Part shown: positions 1-6,204 of the stretch, in pieces
Numbering within the stretch: position 1 is the stretch's first letter
Layout of the letters: every line of letters starts with the position of its first letter
NCBI GenBank assembly: GCA_021844725.1
Contig: JAKBSX010000176.1
Span: 1 to 6,506, forward strand
Length of the DNA stretch: 6,506 bases
Reading direction: 5' to 3'
Source: Actinomycetes bacterium
GTDB taxonomy: Bacteria > Actinomycetota > Acidimicrobiia > Acidimicrobiales > Acidimicrobiaceae
The notes under the pieces: model-generated
What the model was told of the DNA's origin: nothing
What the model saw: only the letters and a program-made list of their open reading frames with translations
The model's database searches: none
Translations under genes and position numbers: made by a program

Positions 1-723
1 GATGTCACCTGGGAGCAGGGTGGTAAAAGTGCTGATGTAGTTAATAAGCTCTTCAAAACTCCAGAACATGTTTTTGGTGGAGTCATTCTGTCTGACCTGG
101 CCGTTTACACGGGTTGTAACTTGCAGATCGTTTGTCAGATCCAGCTCATCGGTAGTGGCAATCCAAGGACCAATCGCCCCTGAGTGCTCGAAGTTCTTTC
201 CCTGGGTTACGTTGCGGCTGCCGTGTTTTACCCAGTCTCTTACTGTTCCCTCGTTGGCCGGGACCACCGCTACCACATGAGAAAGAGCTTCCTCCTTGGT
301 TATGTGTCTTCCGGCTTTTCCAATTACCAGGGCAATTTCACCCTCGTAGTCAAACTGTGTGGACACCTTTGGCCGGATGATTGGTTGATTATGTGCGGAG
401 AATGAAGAGGGGAACCTGACAAACAGGTTGGGATAATCTCCTCGGGAAAGCTGACCTTTGTACTCCTCTTCACGTTCCGGATAGTTGATCCCAACGCAGA
501 TGATCTTTTCTCCTCCGATTATCGGCAGGTTGAAAGTCACCTCATTTACTGAAAAGTCAGGAGCATGGCTCATAGCCTGCTGGGCCAGCTCAAGGTTGTC
601 GGACTCGATCAGTTCAAGCAAGCTTTTCTCTCCCAGACGGGAGCTTAAATCGATGATGTGGTCGTCGGCTGTAACAATTCCGTAGGACTGTTTCCCTTCG
701 AACTGGTATGACGCTAGTCGCAT
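1..723 (-). CDS. FAH-family hydrolase, partial (3' end outside window)
   Basis: This is a fumarylacetoacetate hydrolase family enzyme, probably a cytosolic C-C hydrolase acting on a ring-fission diketo acid such as fumarylpyruvate or maleylpyruvate. The 241 visible residues run from an ATG at 723 to the window edge. The N-terminal part is short and variable. The catalytic core starts at IICVGINY (74-81), followed by FDYEGEIALVIGK (124-136) with the metal-binding Glu pair E127 and E129. Next comes NEGTVRDW (157-164) and QGKNF (174-178). The third metal ligand, usually Asp in an N-D motif, is Glu here (E158). I recall such N-E versions in one FAH subgroup, so this need not mean loss of function. 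The sequence stops at LLPGDI, where the conserved PGD-TGTP loop begins, so roughly 40 C-terminal residues are missing. AAAGGA lies about 7 bases before the ATG. It is the last visible gene of a run with the cupin dioxygenase, which is the usual partner. The exact substrate is not determinable. Confidence 0.9.
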   Translation of the reverse strand, partial: MRLASYQFEGKQSYGIVTADDHIIDLSSRLGEKSLLELIESDNLELAQQAMSHAPDFSVNEVTFNLPIIGGEKIICVGINYPEREEEYKGQLSRGDYPNLFVRFPSSFSAHNQPIIRPKVSTQFDYEGEIALVIGKAGRHITKEEALSHVVAVVPANEGTVRDWVKHGSRNVTQGKNFEHSGAIGPWIATTDELDLTNDLQVTTRVNGQVRQNDSTKNMFWSFEELINYISTFTTLLPGDI

Positions 724-774
724 TTAGATCCTTTGAAAATGTAATCGGTGATGATATATGAATAAATCAGATGA

Positions 775-804
775 ATAAGCCCAACGCCAGTGCGTTGGGC
801 TTAT
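775..804 (-). terminator. 13-bp perfect stem-loop between dioxygenase and FAH genes
   Basis: The arms ATAAGCCCAACGC (775-787) and GCGTTGGGCTTAT (792-804) pair perfectly around a 4-base loop. The hairpin begins 8 bases after the stop codon of the dioxygenase gene and ends about 50 bases before the FAH start. No run of U follows on the minus strand (UCAUCUGAUUUAUU), so it is not a textbook intrinsic terminator. It could be a partial terminator that lowers FAH expression, or a stabilising 3' end for the upstream message. A second copy of the outer arm, GGCTTATT at 807-814, overlaps the stop codon and could compete for pairing. Confidence 0.5.
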
Positions 805-812
805 AAGGCTTA

Positions 813-2051
813 TTAGGCCTCGAGCTGGATGACGTTTCCGTCTTTATCTTTCCCTTGGGCGCGGTACTGGCCGATGTTTTTCATCAACGCCGCATCGGAC
901 ACGCTGTAGAGGATGGCGTCTTTGTCGGAAGTGTTGACATGCCTTCTCCAAAGGAAGTTGGGAACCGCAATCACATCGTTTGGCTTCCAGGTGAGCTTTT
1001 GGCCGTTTACTTCGGTGTATCCCTCTCCTTCAATAACCACATAGTACATTGAGGAGGTCTCTCGCTTGGGCAAAGTTGCCTCATTGGGACGAAGCAGTTG
1101 CGAAGCGTATCGAAGGGTGGGAAACACCGATTCACCTGTTATGGGGTTTACCAGTTCCATCTGAATGCCTTCGTATGGATCTCCGGCCTCCTCTTTCAGA
1201 TCCAGAAGAGCGTTCTTGATGTCAACTCCGGTGTAGTGAAACAGAGGTGACAGCCTTTGTCCAAAGCCTCTCTGATGAGAGACAAAGGTGGGCCGCATTC
1301 CACCGTTGCTATACAGCCTCTTTGAATATCCGTCACCTTCTTTGACAGACTGGACCTTGTCGGTGGTGCCAAAAGCAGTCTGGAAGTCCTGGTCTACCCA
1401 GGCGCAGTCGAGATATTCCATCAGAGGCCAGTCCAAGGTGTCAATCCAAACCACGGGCTCGGTTCCGTCGTTACCATGGTCATGCCAGGTTCCATTGGGA
1501 GTCAGGATGATGTCTCCTCTGCGGGCGTCGCAGCGCTCACCGTCGATATTGGTGTAACCTCCGCCTTCAGTCAGAATCGTACGGCTGGCATTTGGGCTAT
1601 GCACGTGTGCCGGGGCGATGTCGCCAGGGTTGTAGATAGAGATTGCGCACCTGATGGTATTGGTGACCTGGATTCTGTCATTCAGTCCCGGGTTCATAAG
1701 CAGCAAACTCTGACGGTCAGCGAACTCAGTGGGGGAAACATCGGCATTGGCCGCGATCTGTGAAATTTTGTCCAGGTATGGTTTGTAATCGCTCCATCTC
1801 CAGACGTACGGCAGAGCTTTCAGCTGGTTTTTGGCGACCTGACCCGAAGCCAATTCCCCTGTCTGATCCGCGCTTGAAATTACGAACCAGGGTTGCTGTG
1901 CCGGGGCATTCTTTTGAGTTCGGATCCAAACCTGGAGCTTCTTAGCCTCAGGGTTCAGAGCTTCCATCTGCTCCCGGGCGGTTATTTTCTGCTCCTCGGG
2001 TTCTTTTATTTCTCCCACGATTGGCATTGTTTTGTTCTGCGGTACTGTCAT
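813..2051 (-). CDS. Gentisate 1,2-dioxygenase-like bicupin ring-cleavage dioxygenase
   Basis: This 412-residue protein belongs to the gentisate/salicylate/1-hydroxy-2-naphthoate dioxygenase family, which uses Fe(II) and O2 to cleave a ring between a carboxyl-bearing and a hydroxyl-bearing carbon. The first cupin spans about 130-215: NPGDIAPAHVH (141-151) and TWHDHGND (188-195) give the iron ligands H149, H151 and H190. R157, H192 and D204 sit where I expect further active-site residues. The second cupin (about 320-395) has the fold motifs YYVVIEGEGY and PNDVIAVP, but PNFLWRRH replaces the usual PSW-WHEH, so it probably binds no metal. The N-terminal arm is longer than usual (family about 340-375 residues). 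R134 sits where gentisate enzymes normally have an aromatic residue. The ATG at 2051 is well supported by GGAAAGGAG ending 9 bases upstream. The gene lies 59 bases after the lactonase and 89 before the FAH gene, likely in one transcript. The family is clear; the choice among gentisate, substituted salicylate or another hydroxyaryl acid is open. Confidence 0.92.
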   Translation of the reverse strand: MTVPQNKTMPIVGEIKEPEEQKITAREQMEALNPEAKKLQVWIRTQKNAPAQQPWFVISSADQTGELASGQVAKNQLKALPYVWRWSDYKPYLDKISQIAANADVSPTEFADRQSLLLMNPGLNDRIQVTNTIRCAISIYNPGDIAPAHVHSPNASRTILTEGGGYTNIDGERCDARRGDIILTPNGTWHDHGNDGTEPVVWIDTLDWPLMEYLDCAWVDQDFQTAFGTTDKVQSVKEGDGYSKRLYSNGGMRPTFVSHQRGFGQRLSPLFHYTGVDIKNALLDLKEEAGDPYEGIQMELVNPITGESVFPTLRYASQLLRPNEATLPKRETSSMYYVVIEGEGYTEVNGQKLTWKPNDVIAVPNFLWRRHVNTSDKDAILYSVSDAALMKNIGQYRAQGKDKDGNVIQLEA

Positions 2052-2060
2052 AAAAACTAA

Positions 2061-2069
2061 CTCCTTTCC
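2061..2069 (-). promoter_or_regulatory. Strong ribosome binding site of the dioxygenase gene
   Basis: GGAAAGGAG on the minus strand ends 9 bases before the ATG at 2051. It is the strongest Shine-Dalgarno match in the three-gene run and fixes this start. It also suggests the dioxygenase is translated well, independently of the gene before it. Confidence 0.7.
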
Positions 2070-2110
2070 AAAATGGTTATTTTTGACATCAGATTCCTGG
2101 GTTAGATGAT

Positions 2111-2926
2111 TTAATCCTGCAGCAGGAATGCTCTTAGGCTTGTGTTAAATTCATCGGGGTTCTCTATATTACATAGGTGCCCCGCGTCAGAAATTGTGAC
2201 AAACTGTGATCCTTGAACGCTTTGGTGCAGTTTTTCAACACCCCCAACAATAGCATCTTCTTTCCCTGAAATGAAAAGGGTAGGCATTGCCAAATCGCTG
2301 AGTCCAGGTCGCAGATCGAAATTGGAAAGAGCCTGAGCACTGCCTATGTAGCCAGCAGGTGATGTTGACCTGACCATTTCAGCAACCTCGACAACCGCGG
2401 GATGATTGTTCGCCAAAGACTTGGGGGCAAACCAGCGGCCGACGGTTTCATCGACGATGGCTTCGATCCCTTTTTGCTCAACTATTGAAATTCGCTCTCG
2501 CCACTGCTCAGCGGAGGCTTGGCTGGCTGCCGGGCCACAGTCGCAGGCCACCAGCTTGGTCACTCTGTCTGGAGACTTTTTAGCCACTGTGATTGCAGTC
2601 ATTCCACCCATCGATATTCCTACCAGTGCCGCTTTTTCTATCTTCAGGGCATTCATCAGATTTAGCAGATCTTCGGCTAGAAGGTCAATCGAATAAGGAC
2701 CCTGTGGTGCATCGCTTTGACCATGTCCCCTTTGGTCGTAGGTGAGAACCTGAAAATTATCTGAAGCCATCTCCACCTGGTGGCGCCATAGACTTTGATT
2801 TGTCGCCAGCGAATTTGAAAAGATAACCCAGGGAGCATCTGTTTTGCCTTGTATTCGGCAGCTTAAACTTATTTCGCCAATGGCTACTTTAGTGTTTTTG
2901 TCATCCCATCCCAATTTGAATGCCAT
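2111..2926 (-). CDS. PcaD-like 3-oxoadipate enol-lactonase, alpha/beta hydrolase
   Basis: This is a 271-residue cytosolic alpha/beta hydrolase of the 3-oxoadipate enol-lactonase type. That enzyme opens an enol-lactone to 3-oxoadipate late in the beta-ketoadipate pathway. The oxyanion segment is FSNSLATNQSLW (36-47), then VLTYDQRGHGQSDAPQGPYS (60-79). The nucleophile elbow is GISMGG with S105; the acid is D224 in SGKEDAIV and the catalytic His is H250 in AGHLCNIENP. All triad residues are present and the length is normal. The start is doubtful: AAGGGGG directly abuts the ATG with no spacer, while a TTG at codon 5 would have a 12-base spacer. No ATG, GTG or TTG lies in frame within about 70 bases upstream. 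It leads the run with the cupin dioxygenase and FAH genes, so the substrate may be a lactone formed from their pathway rather than 3-oxoadipate enol-lactone. Other small ester or lactone hydrolase roles are possible. Confidence 0.85.
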   Translation of the reverse strand: MAFKLGWDDKNTKVAIGEISLSCRIQGKTDAPWVIFSNSLATNQSLWRHQVEMASDNFQVLTYDQRGHGQSDAPQGPYSIDLLAEDLLNLMNALKIEKAALVGISMGGMTAITVAKKSPDRVTKLVACDCGPAASQASAEQWRERISIVEQKGIEAIVDETVGRWFAPKSLANNHPAVVEVAEMVRSTSPAGYIGSAQALSNFDLRPGLSDLAMPTLFISGKEDAIVGGVEKLHQSVQGSQFVTISDAGHLCNIENPDEFNTSLRAFLLQD

Positions 2927-3015
2927 CCCCCTTGGACAATTACTTGCAGCGATCGATACCCAGGAATTTGGGCATGGATCAGATGTTCGATAAAACTCTT
3001 GATTGATCTAACGAT

Positions 3016-3031
3016 ATCACCATTGGGTGAT
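3016..3031. promoter_or_regulatory. Inverted repeat upstream of the lactonase operon
   Basis: ATCACC and GGTGAT form 6-base perfect arms around ATTG, centred about 97 bases upstream of the lactonase start. It lies in the 169-base gap that should contain the promoter of the three-gene run. I found no convincing -35/-10 pair nearby. It could be an operator half-site pair or chance. Confidence 0.2.
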
Positions 3032-3095
3032 TCCTTGCCACGTCATCATTCGATTGGCCGAGTTACCTGGTAGTTGTTAGTTCAAAGACGAAGGT

Positions 3096-4322
3096 CTAGG
3101 AAATATGGCTTGATAAAAAGGAGCTGAGCTCGCTGTCGTAACGCTTTGGATGGAAGTTCCATGACTCTAGATGCCCTGCTCCTTTGGTGGTGATGTAGGT
3201 AACCAGTCTGGGCCGGTCCTTTGCCAGTTGGCTGGAGGTGTACGCTGGAACGGTTTTATCGGCTAGTCCCTGGAACAGGAGAATCGGGCAGTGAAGTTGC
3301 CGGTCCTTAGCCAGGAAGTTGAGCTGATTCCATTTGACTCCGTAACGCCAGGAGCTAATCCATTTGGCTACGTCAGTAAGCGACTGGGGTAGGGGAATTC
3401 CGATTAGAGGAAGATCCATTTGGGCTGCCCCATAGTTGACCGTGGCTGAGAAATTGAGCATCGGAGCATCAAGAACCGTAGCGCTAACTTTGTTAGCTAG
3501 GGGTGACCGGTAGAGAAAATTAGTAACTATTCCACCCCCCATGGAGTAACCCAGTAGTACCACGTGGGCAGCTCCATGGGAAAGCGCATAGTTGACAGCG
3601 GCCTGAAGATCCTGCCATTCGGTGAGGCCGTAGCGCAAGAGGTCGGATTTTGACTCGGGTGCTCCGGGGTCATTTCTGTATGTGATCATCAGAATTGGAA
3701 GCCCAAGCTTATGCAGTACCGGTACTGCGGTCATCCCGTCAAGTCTTGTCATGCCATTGCCGTGAACAGTTATTGCCCAGGTGTTTTTGGTCCCCGGTAT
3801 AAACCAGGATGGATATTTGCCCAGTGGTCCGTTGTAGTCGACCTTTTGGTAATTAATTCCGAAAGCCACCTTGGGATTGTCGGGATAGGCATATCCGCTC
3901 ACGTCGGCTTTCTGTCCGACCTTGGGGTCTGCACCTGTAATCAGGGTAAATGTTCGTGTGATGCTGGTAGGCGACTCGGACAAGATGGTGGTGATGTCTC
4001 CGTAGCCACCCGACCATCCGATGCCCCAGGTGCCACTGTGACTCTCTTGAGGCGGTGAATTCGGGTTCACTGCCAGGGTGATAGATACAGGGGTGACTTT
4101 CGTAACGGTGATGTTGTAGGTGGGCGTCAAATCCCGCCTTGCCTTACCCGAAAGTGCTAGGGTGTAGAGCTTGTCGGAAAAGTACCATCCTCCAGCTCCA
4201 TAGAAGAGAAGTCCCAGTATCACAACTAGTACTATCAGTCCCCGGAAGATCCTAAATGGAGTAGAAGCCTTTGACTTAGAGCGATTCCACTCTTTTAGAT
4301 CTACCCCGCTTCTTTGCGCCAC
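3096..4322 (-). CDS. Membrane-anchored alpha/beta hydrolase (extracytoplasmic esterase-like)
   Basis: This 408-residue protein has a basic N-terminus (K/R at 10, 14, 16, 18, 24, 27) and then one hydrophobic segment at about 28-46, with no cleavage site that I recognise. The positive-inside rule puts the C-terminal part outside the membrane. Residues about 65-180 form a strand-rich, Gly/Ser/Thr/Pro-rich region before the hydrolase core. The core has an oxyanion motif HGNG (187-190), a nucleophile elbow GYSMGGG with S260, an acid D355 in GLADKTVP and H384 in GAGHLESW. It therefore looks catalytically complete, most like the esterase/peptidase-type lipases rather than the lactonase next door. 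It starts with GTG at 4322, with GGGGAG six bases upstream. It has its own probable promoter and a near-palindrome immediately before the start. The substrate is unknown. An ester of an aromatic acid would suit the locus, but nothing in the sequence shows this. Confidence 0.8.
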   Translation of the reverse strand: MAQRSGVDLKEWNRSKSKASTPFRIFRGLIVLVVILGLLFYGAGGWYFSDKLYTLALSGKARRDLTPTYNITVTKVTPVSITLAVNPNSPPQESHSGTWGIGWSGGYGDITTILSESPTSITRTFTLITGADPKVGQKADVSGYAYPDNPKVAFGINYQKVDYNGPLGKYPSWFIPGTKNTWAITVHGNGMTRLDGMTAVPVLHKLGLPILMITYRNDPGAPESKSDLLRYGLTEWQDLQAAVNYALSHGAAHVVLLGYSMGGGIVTNFLYRSPLANKVSATVLDAPMLNFSATVNYGAAQMDLPLIGIPLPQSLTDVAKWISSWRYGVKWNQLNFLAKDRQLHCPILLFQGLADKTVPAYTSSQLAKDRPRLVTYITTKGAGHLESWNFHPKRYDSELSSFLSSHIS

Positions 4323-4342
4323 CTAGTTCTCCCCAATGCTCT

Positions 4343-4366
4343 GGCTACTCTCTGCAGAGTGTAGCC
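4343..4366. promoter_or_regulatory. 24-base near-palindrome, candidate operator of the membrane hydrolase gene
   Basis: The half GGCTACTCTCTG (4343-4354) pairs with CAGAGTGTAGCC (4355-4366) in 11 of 12 positions, with no loop. The site ends 20 bases before the GTG start of the membrane hydrolase and touches the proposed -10 box. Its length, dyad symmetry and position over the expected transcription start suit a dimeric repressor such as a TetR- or GntR-type protein. A hairpin in the 5' leader is the alternative. No regulator gene is in the window. Confidence 0.45.
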
Positions 4367-4394
4367 GATATATTGCCCGGTATTTTAATTGCAA
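4367..4394 (-). promoter_or_regulatory. Candidate sigma-70-type promoter of the membrane hydrolase gene
   Basis: On the minus strand a -35-like TTGCAA (4389-4394) is followed after 16 bases by a -10-like TATATC (4367-4372). Each matches consensus at four of six positions. Transcription would begin inside the adjacent near-palindrome, about 25-35 bases before the ribosome binding site. The local AT-rich context supports it, but the match is modest. Confidence 0.35.
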
Positions 4395-4399
4395 ATTCG

Positions 4400-4429
4400 C
4401 TATTCATAGAAACAGCGTTTTATGGATAG
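4400..4429 (-). terminator. Imperfect stem-loop after the phosphatase gene
   Basis: CTATTCATAGAAAC (4400-4413) and GTTTTATGGATAG (4417-4429) pair around a 3-base loop, giving about 12 base pairs with one mismatch and one bulged base. It lies 35 bases after the stop codon of the phosphatase and just upstream of the membrane hydrolase promoter. That is where a terminator between the two units would be expected. It is AT-rich and lacks a clear U-run, so the function is tentative. Confidence 0.3.
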
Positions 4430-4464
4430 CATCTCTGGACAATGTCTGCTCTAACCGGTCGGGA

Positions 4465-4977
4465 CTATAAGGATTTGAGCTGTTTGGGAGTTATGAAAGA
4501 AACATCCACCACTACAGCCTGCTCCAGATTCCAGTCAGCCGAGTTCAGCTCGGCTCTAAATAATGAACACGTTGGAAAACCAAACTCGATTTGCTCCCGG
4601 ATTTCGCCGTCAGGTGAAAGGCTGTAAGACAATTCTGCTATCCAGGGGTTGTGACCGATCACCAGCAGAGAAGTGATTTCGGTGGGTACGTTAGCTATTA
4701 GTGACAGTACAGATTCTGGATGCGCTCCATAAAGGCTGTCTTCAAATCTGATCTCGGGCGGAGGCTCAAGATATGAATTTATTTCTTCTAGAGTCTGTCT
4801 TGTTCTCGTTGCCGGCGAGCACAAGATTAAATCGATTACGGTATTTGTCCTGGCCAGATATTTTCCGAGGTTATCGGCATCCTTTATTCCGCGGTGATTT
4901 AGTGTGCGTTCAAAGTCGGAGACTGACGCATTATTCCAAAGGGATTTTCCGTGTCTGAGTAGGAATAGATTTTTCAA
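4465..4977 (-). CDS. SixA-like histidine phosphatase
   Basis: This is a small, single-domain histidine phosphatase (phosphoglycerate mutase-like branch 1) resembling SixA, which removes phosphate from phosphohistidine proteins. Numbered from the chosen TTG start, the catalytic LLRHGKS motif is at 6-12 with phospho-accepting H9. DFERTLNHRG follows at 21-30, then CSPATRTRQT (53-62) with R58, and GHNP (108-111) with H109. I chose the TTG at 4977-4975 for two reasons. It gives an N-terminus M-K-N-L-F-L-L-R-H, the usual SixA beginning, and AGAGGTGG lies six bases upstream. A GTG at 4986 would add three residues but has no ribosome binding site and would bury this one. The length of 170 is normal. 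The protein is soluble and cytosolic. It is divergent from the decarboxylase gene and has no obvious link to aromatic catabolism. The true substrate could be a phosphoprotein or a small phosphate ester. Confidence 0.87.
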   Translation of the reverse strand: MKNLFLLRHGKSLWNNASVSDFERTLNHRGIKDADNLGKYLARTNTVIDLILCSPATRTRQTLEEINSYLEPPPEIRFEDSLYGAHPESVLSLIANVPTEITSLLVIGHNPWIAELSYSLSPDGEIREQIEFGFPTCSLFRAELNSADWNLEQAVVVDVSFITPKQLKSL

Positions 4978-4982
4978 ATGAG

Positions 4983-4990
4983 CCACCTCT
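4983..4990 (-). promoter_or_regulatory. Ribosome binding site that decides the phosphatase start
   Basis: AGAGGTGG on the minus strand overlaps the upstream GTG codon and ends six to seven bases before the TTG at 4977. It is a good Shine-Dalgarno match and is the reason to prefer the TTG start over the GTG at 4986. Confidence 0.5.
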
Positions 4991-5160
4991 GGGTTGGGTA
5001 TTGTTGGCCATGCTTTACTGGAGAAATGTTAGCTTGCTAGATTAGAAAGCGAAAGTTGGCATTTATTACGGTTCAGGGGGTTGATCCGGATCTTTTGATA
5101 CCGAGTCATAGTTTCATCCCAGAGGATGCGGTTTGTCATTGTTTTTGATACAAGACATCG

Positions 5161-6204
5161 ATGATTCAATACAAGGAAGTGGGGGTTGAGGTGTCGCAAT
5201 CACTGGAAGGGACTCTAATTCGGCCAAGGACTAAGTCGGGCCAAGTAACGCTAGCGCTGGCCCACTATGATCGTCACGGTCCGCTTATCGAGGGAATTGT
5301 AACTTTGCCGGGGCTGGATCTCCGGGTGATGGTGGTCGGGCAAAACACCCGCGAGCGTGACGGTGCCAATCGGCATCGGCGAATGCTGCGGGAAGGTGAA
5401 TTCGATATGGCGGAGGTCTCTTTGTCGTCGTATCTTATGGCCAAAGACAGGGGAGCTCCATTTAGTGCTATTCCGGTTTTTCCACGGCGACTATTTTCCC
5501 TTTCTCAGATCTGGACCAGAAGCGACTCGGGGCTAAAGTCACCCGCCGAACTTAGGGGCAAACGGGTTGGTATAAATACCTTTCAAACTACCTTGTCAGT
5601 TCTTGCCAAGGCAGATCTGAACCGCATCTACAATCTCAATTGGAGAGATATTTCCTGGACTACAGCACGGGAGGAGACAATTCCGTTCTCTCCAGATGAA
5701 AAAGTTGATATTCAAACCCTAAAACCAGGTGAGTCGCTGGTGGACCGTTTATTAAACGGAGCTCTCGATGCAGTAATGGTGCCACATCCTCCGGAGGAGC
5801 TGTTGGTTAGTAACCGGATATCCCGACTGCTAAGGGACCCACAGGGTGAAGAGGTTAGTTACTTCAACAGATTTGGGTACTACCCAATTATGCACGTAAT
5901 AGCGATCAGGGACGACGTTCTTGAGAAGTTCCCGGAACTGTCTAGAAATACTTTAGAGGCTTTTGACCAGTCATTTGAAATCGCCAAAAAGCGCTGGAAC
6001 GATCCCAACTGGTCACTTCTAGCCTGGGGACGCCAGGAGTTTGAGCGACAACAGGAGCAGTTTAAGACAGACATTTGGCCAAATGGACTGGCAAGGAATA
6101 GGGAAAATTTGGCTTGGTTCATCGAGCAGTCTTTTGACCAGGGGCTGATTTCCAGGGTTTATGATCCTTCTGGCCTATTTGCTCAAGATACCCTCGATAG
6201 TTGA
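5161..6204 (+). CDS. 4,5-dihydroxyphthalate decarboxylase (Pht5)-like protein
   Basis: This 347-residue protein matches the Pht5 family, whose founding member removes CO2 from 4,5-dihydroxyphthalate to give protocatechuate. The fold is that of periplasmic solute-binding proteins. Motifs in order are LALAHYDR (31-38), EGEFDMAEVSLSSYL (78-92), IPVFPRRLF (104-112), LRGKRVGINTFQTT (131-144), YYPIMHVIAI (240-249) and DIWPNGLARNRENL (304-317). There is no signal peptide or lipobox, so it is a cytosolic enzyme or binding protein, not an exported transporter receptor. The start is uncertain: no clear ribosome binding site precedes the ATG, a TGA in frame 14 bases upstream excludes an earlier start, and the family similarity begins only near residue 29. 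GTG codons 7 and 11 are alternatives. It faces away from the phosphatase and is followed after 270 bases by another plus-strand gene. Family members vary in substrate, so 4,5-dihydroxyphthalate itself is not proven. Confidence 0.85.
   Translation: MIQYKEVGVEVSQSLEGTLIRPRTKSGQVTLALAHYDRHGPLIEGIVTLPGLDLRVMVVGQNTRERDGANRHRRMLREGEFDMAEVSLSSYLMAKDRGAPFSAIPVFPRRLFSLSQIWTRSDSGLKSPAELRGKRVGINTFQTTLSVLAKADLNRIYNLNWRDISWTTAREETIPFSPDEKVDIQTLKPGESLVDRLLNGALDAVMVPHPPEELLVSNRISRLLRDPQGEEVSYFNRFGYYPIMHVIAIRDDVLEKFPELSRNTLEAFDQSFEIAKKRWNDPNWSLLAWGRQEFERQQEQFKTDIWPNGLARNRENLAWFIEQSFDQGLISRVYDPSGLFAQDTLDS

Noticed and set aside
68..685. Plus-strand open frames across the FAH gene
   Set aside because: They are antisense to a clear FAH protein, resemble no family and lack good ribosome binding sites.
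1288..1945. Several open frames on both strands within the dioxygenase gene
   Set aside because: They overlap the well-supported cupin frame; their translations are low-complexity shadows with no recognisable domain.
2093..2967. Inverted 10-base match ATTCCTGGGT at 2093-2102 and 2958-2967 flanking the lactonase gene
   Set aside because: Dozens of 10-base matches are expected by chance in a window this size, and there are no other signs of an insertion.
3086..3097. AGAC/GTCT hairpin at the end of the membrane hydrolase gene as a terminator
   Set aside because: The stem has four base pairs, overlaps the stop codon and has no U-run.
3711..4058. 115-codon plus-strand open frame
   Set aside because: It lies antisense within the membrane hydrolase gene, and its peptide has no family resemblance.
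5161..6204. Reading the Pht5-like protein as an ABC transporter substrate-binding protein
   Set aside because: The fold is shared, but there is no signal peptide or lipobox, no permease or ATPase gene is adjacent, and the motifs match the decarboxylase family.
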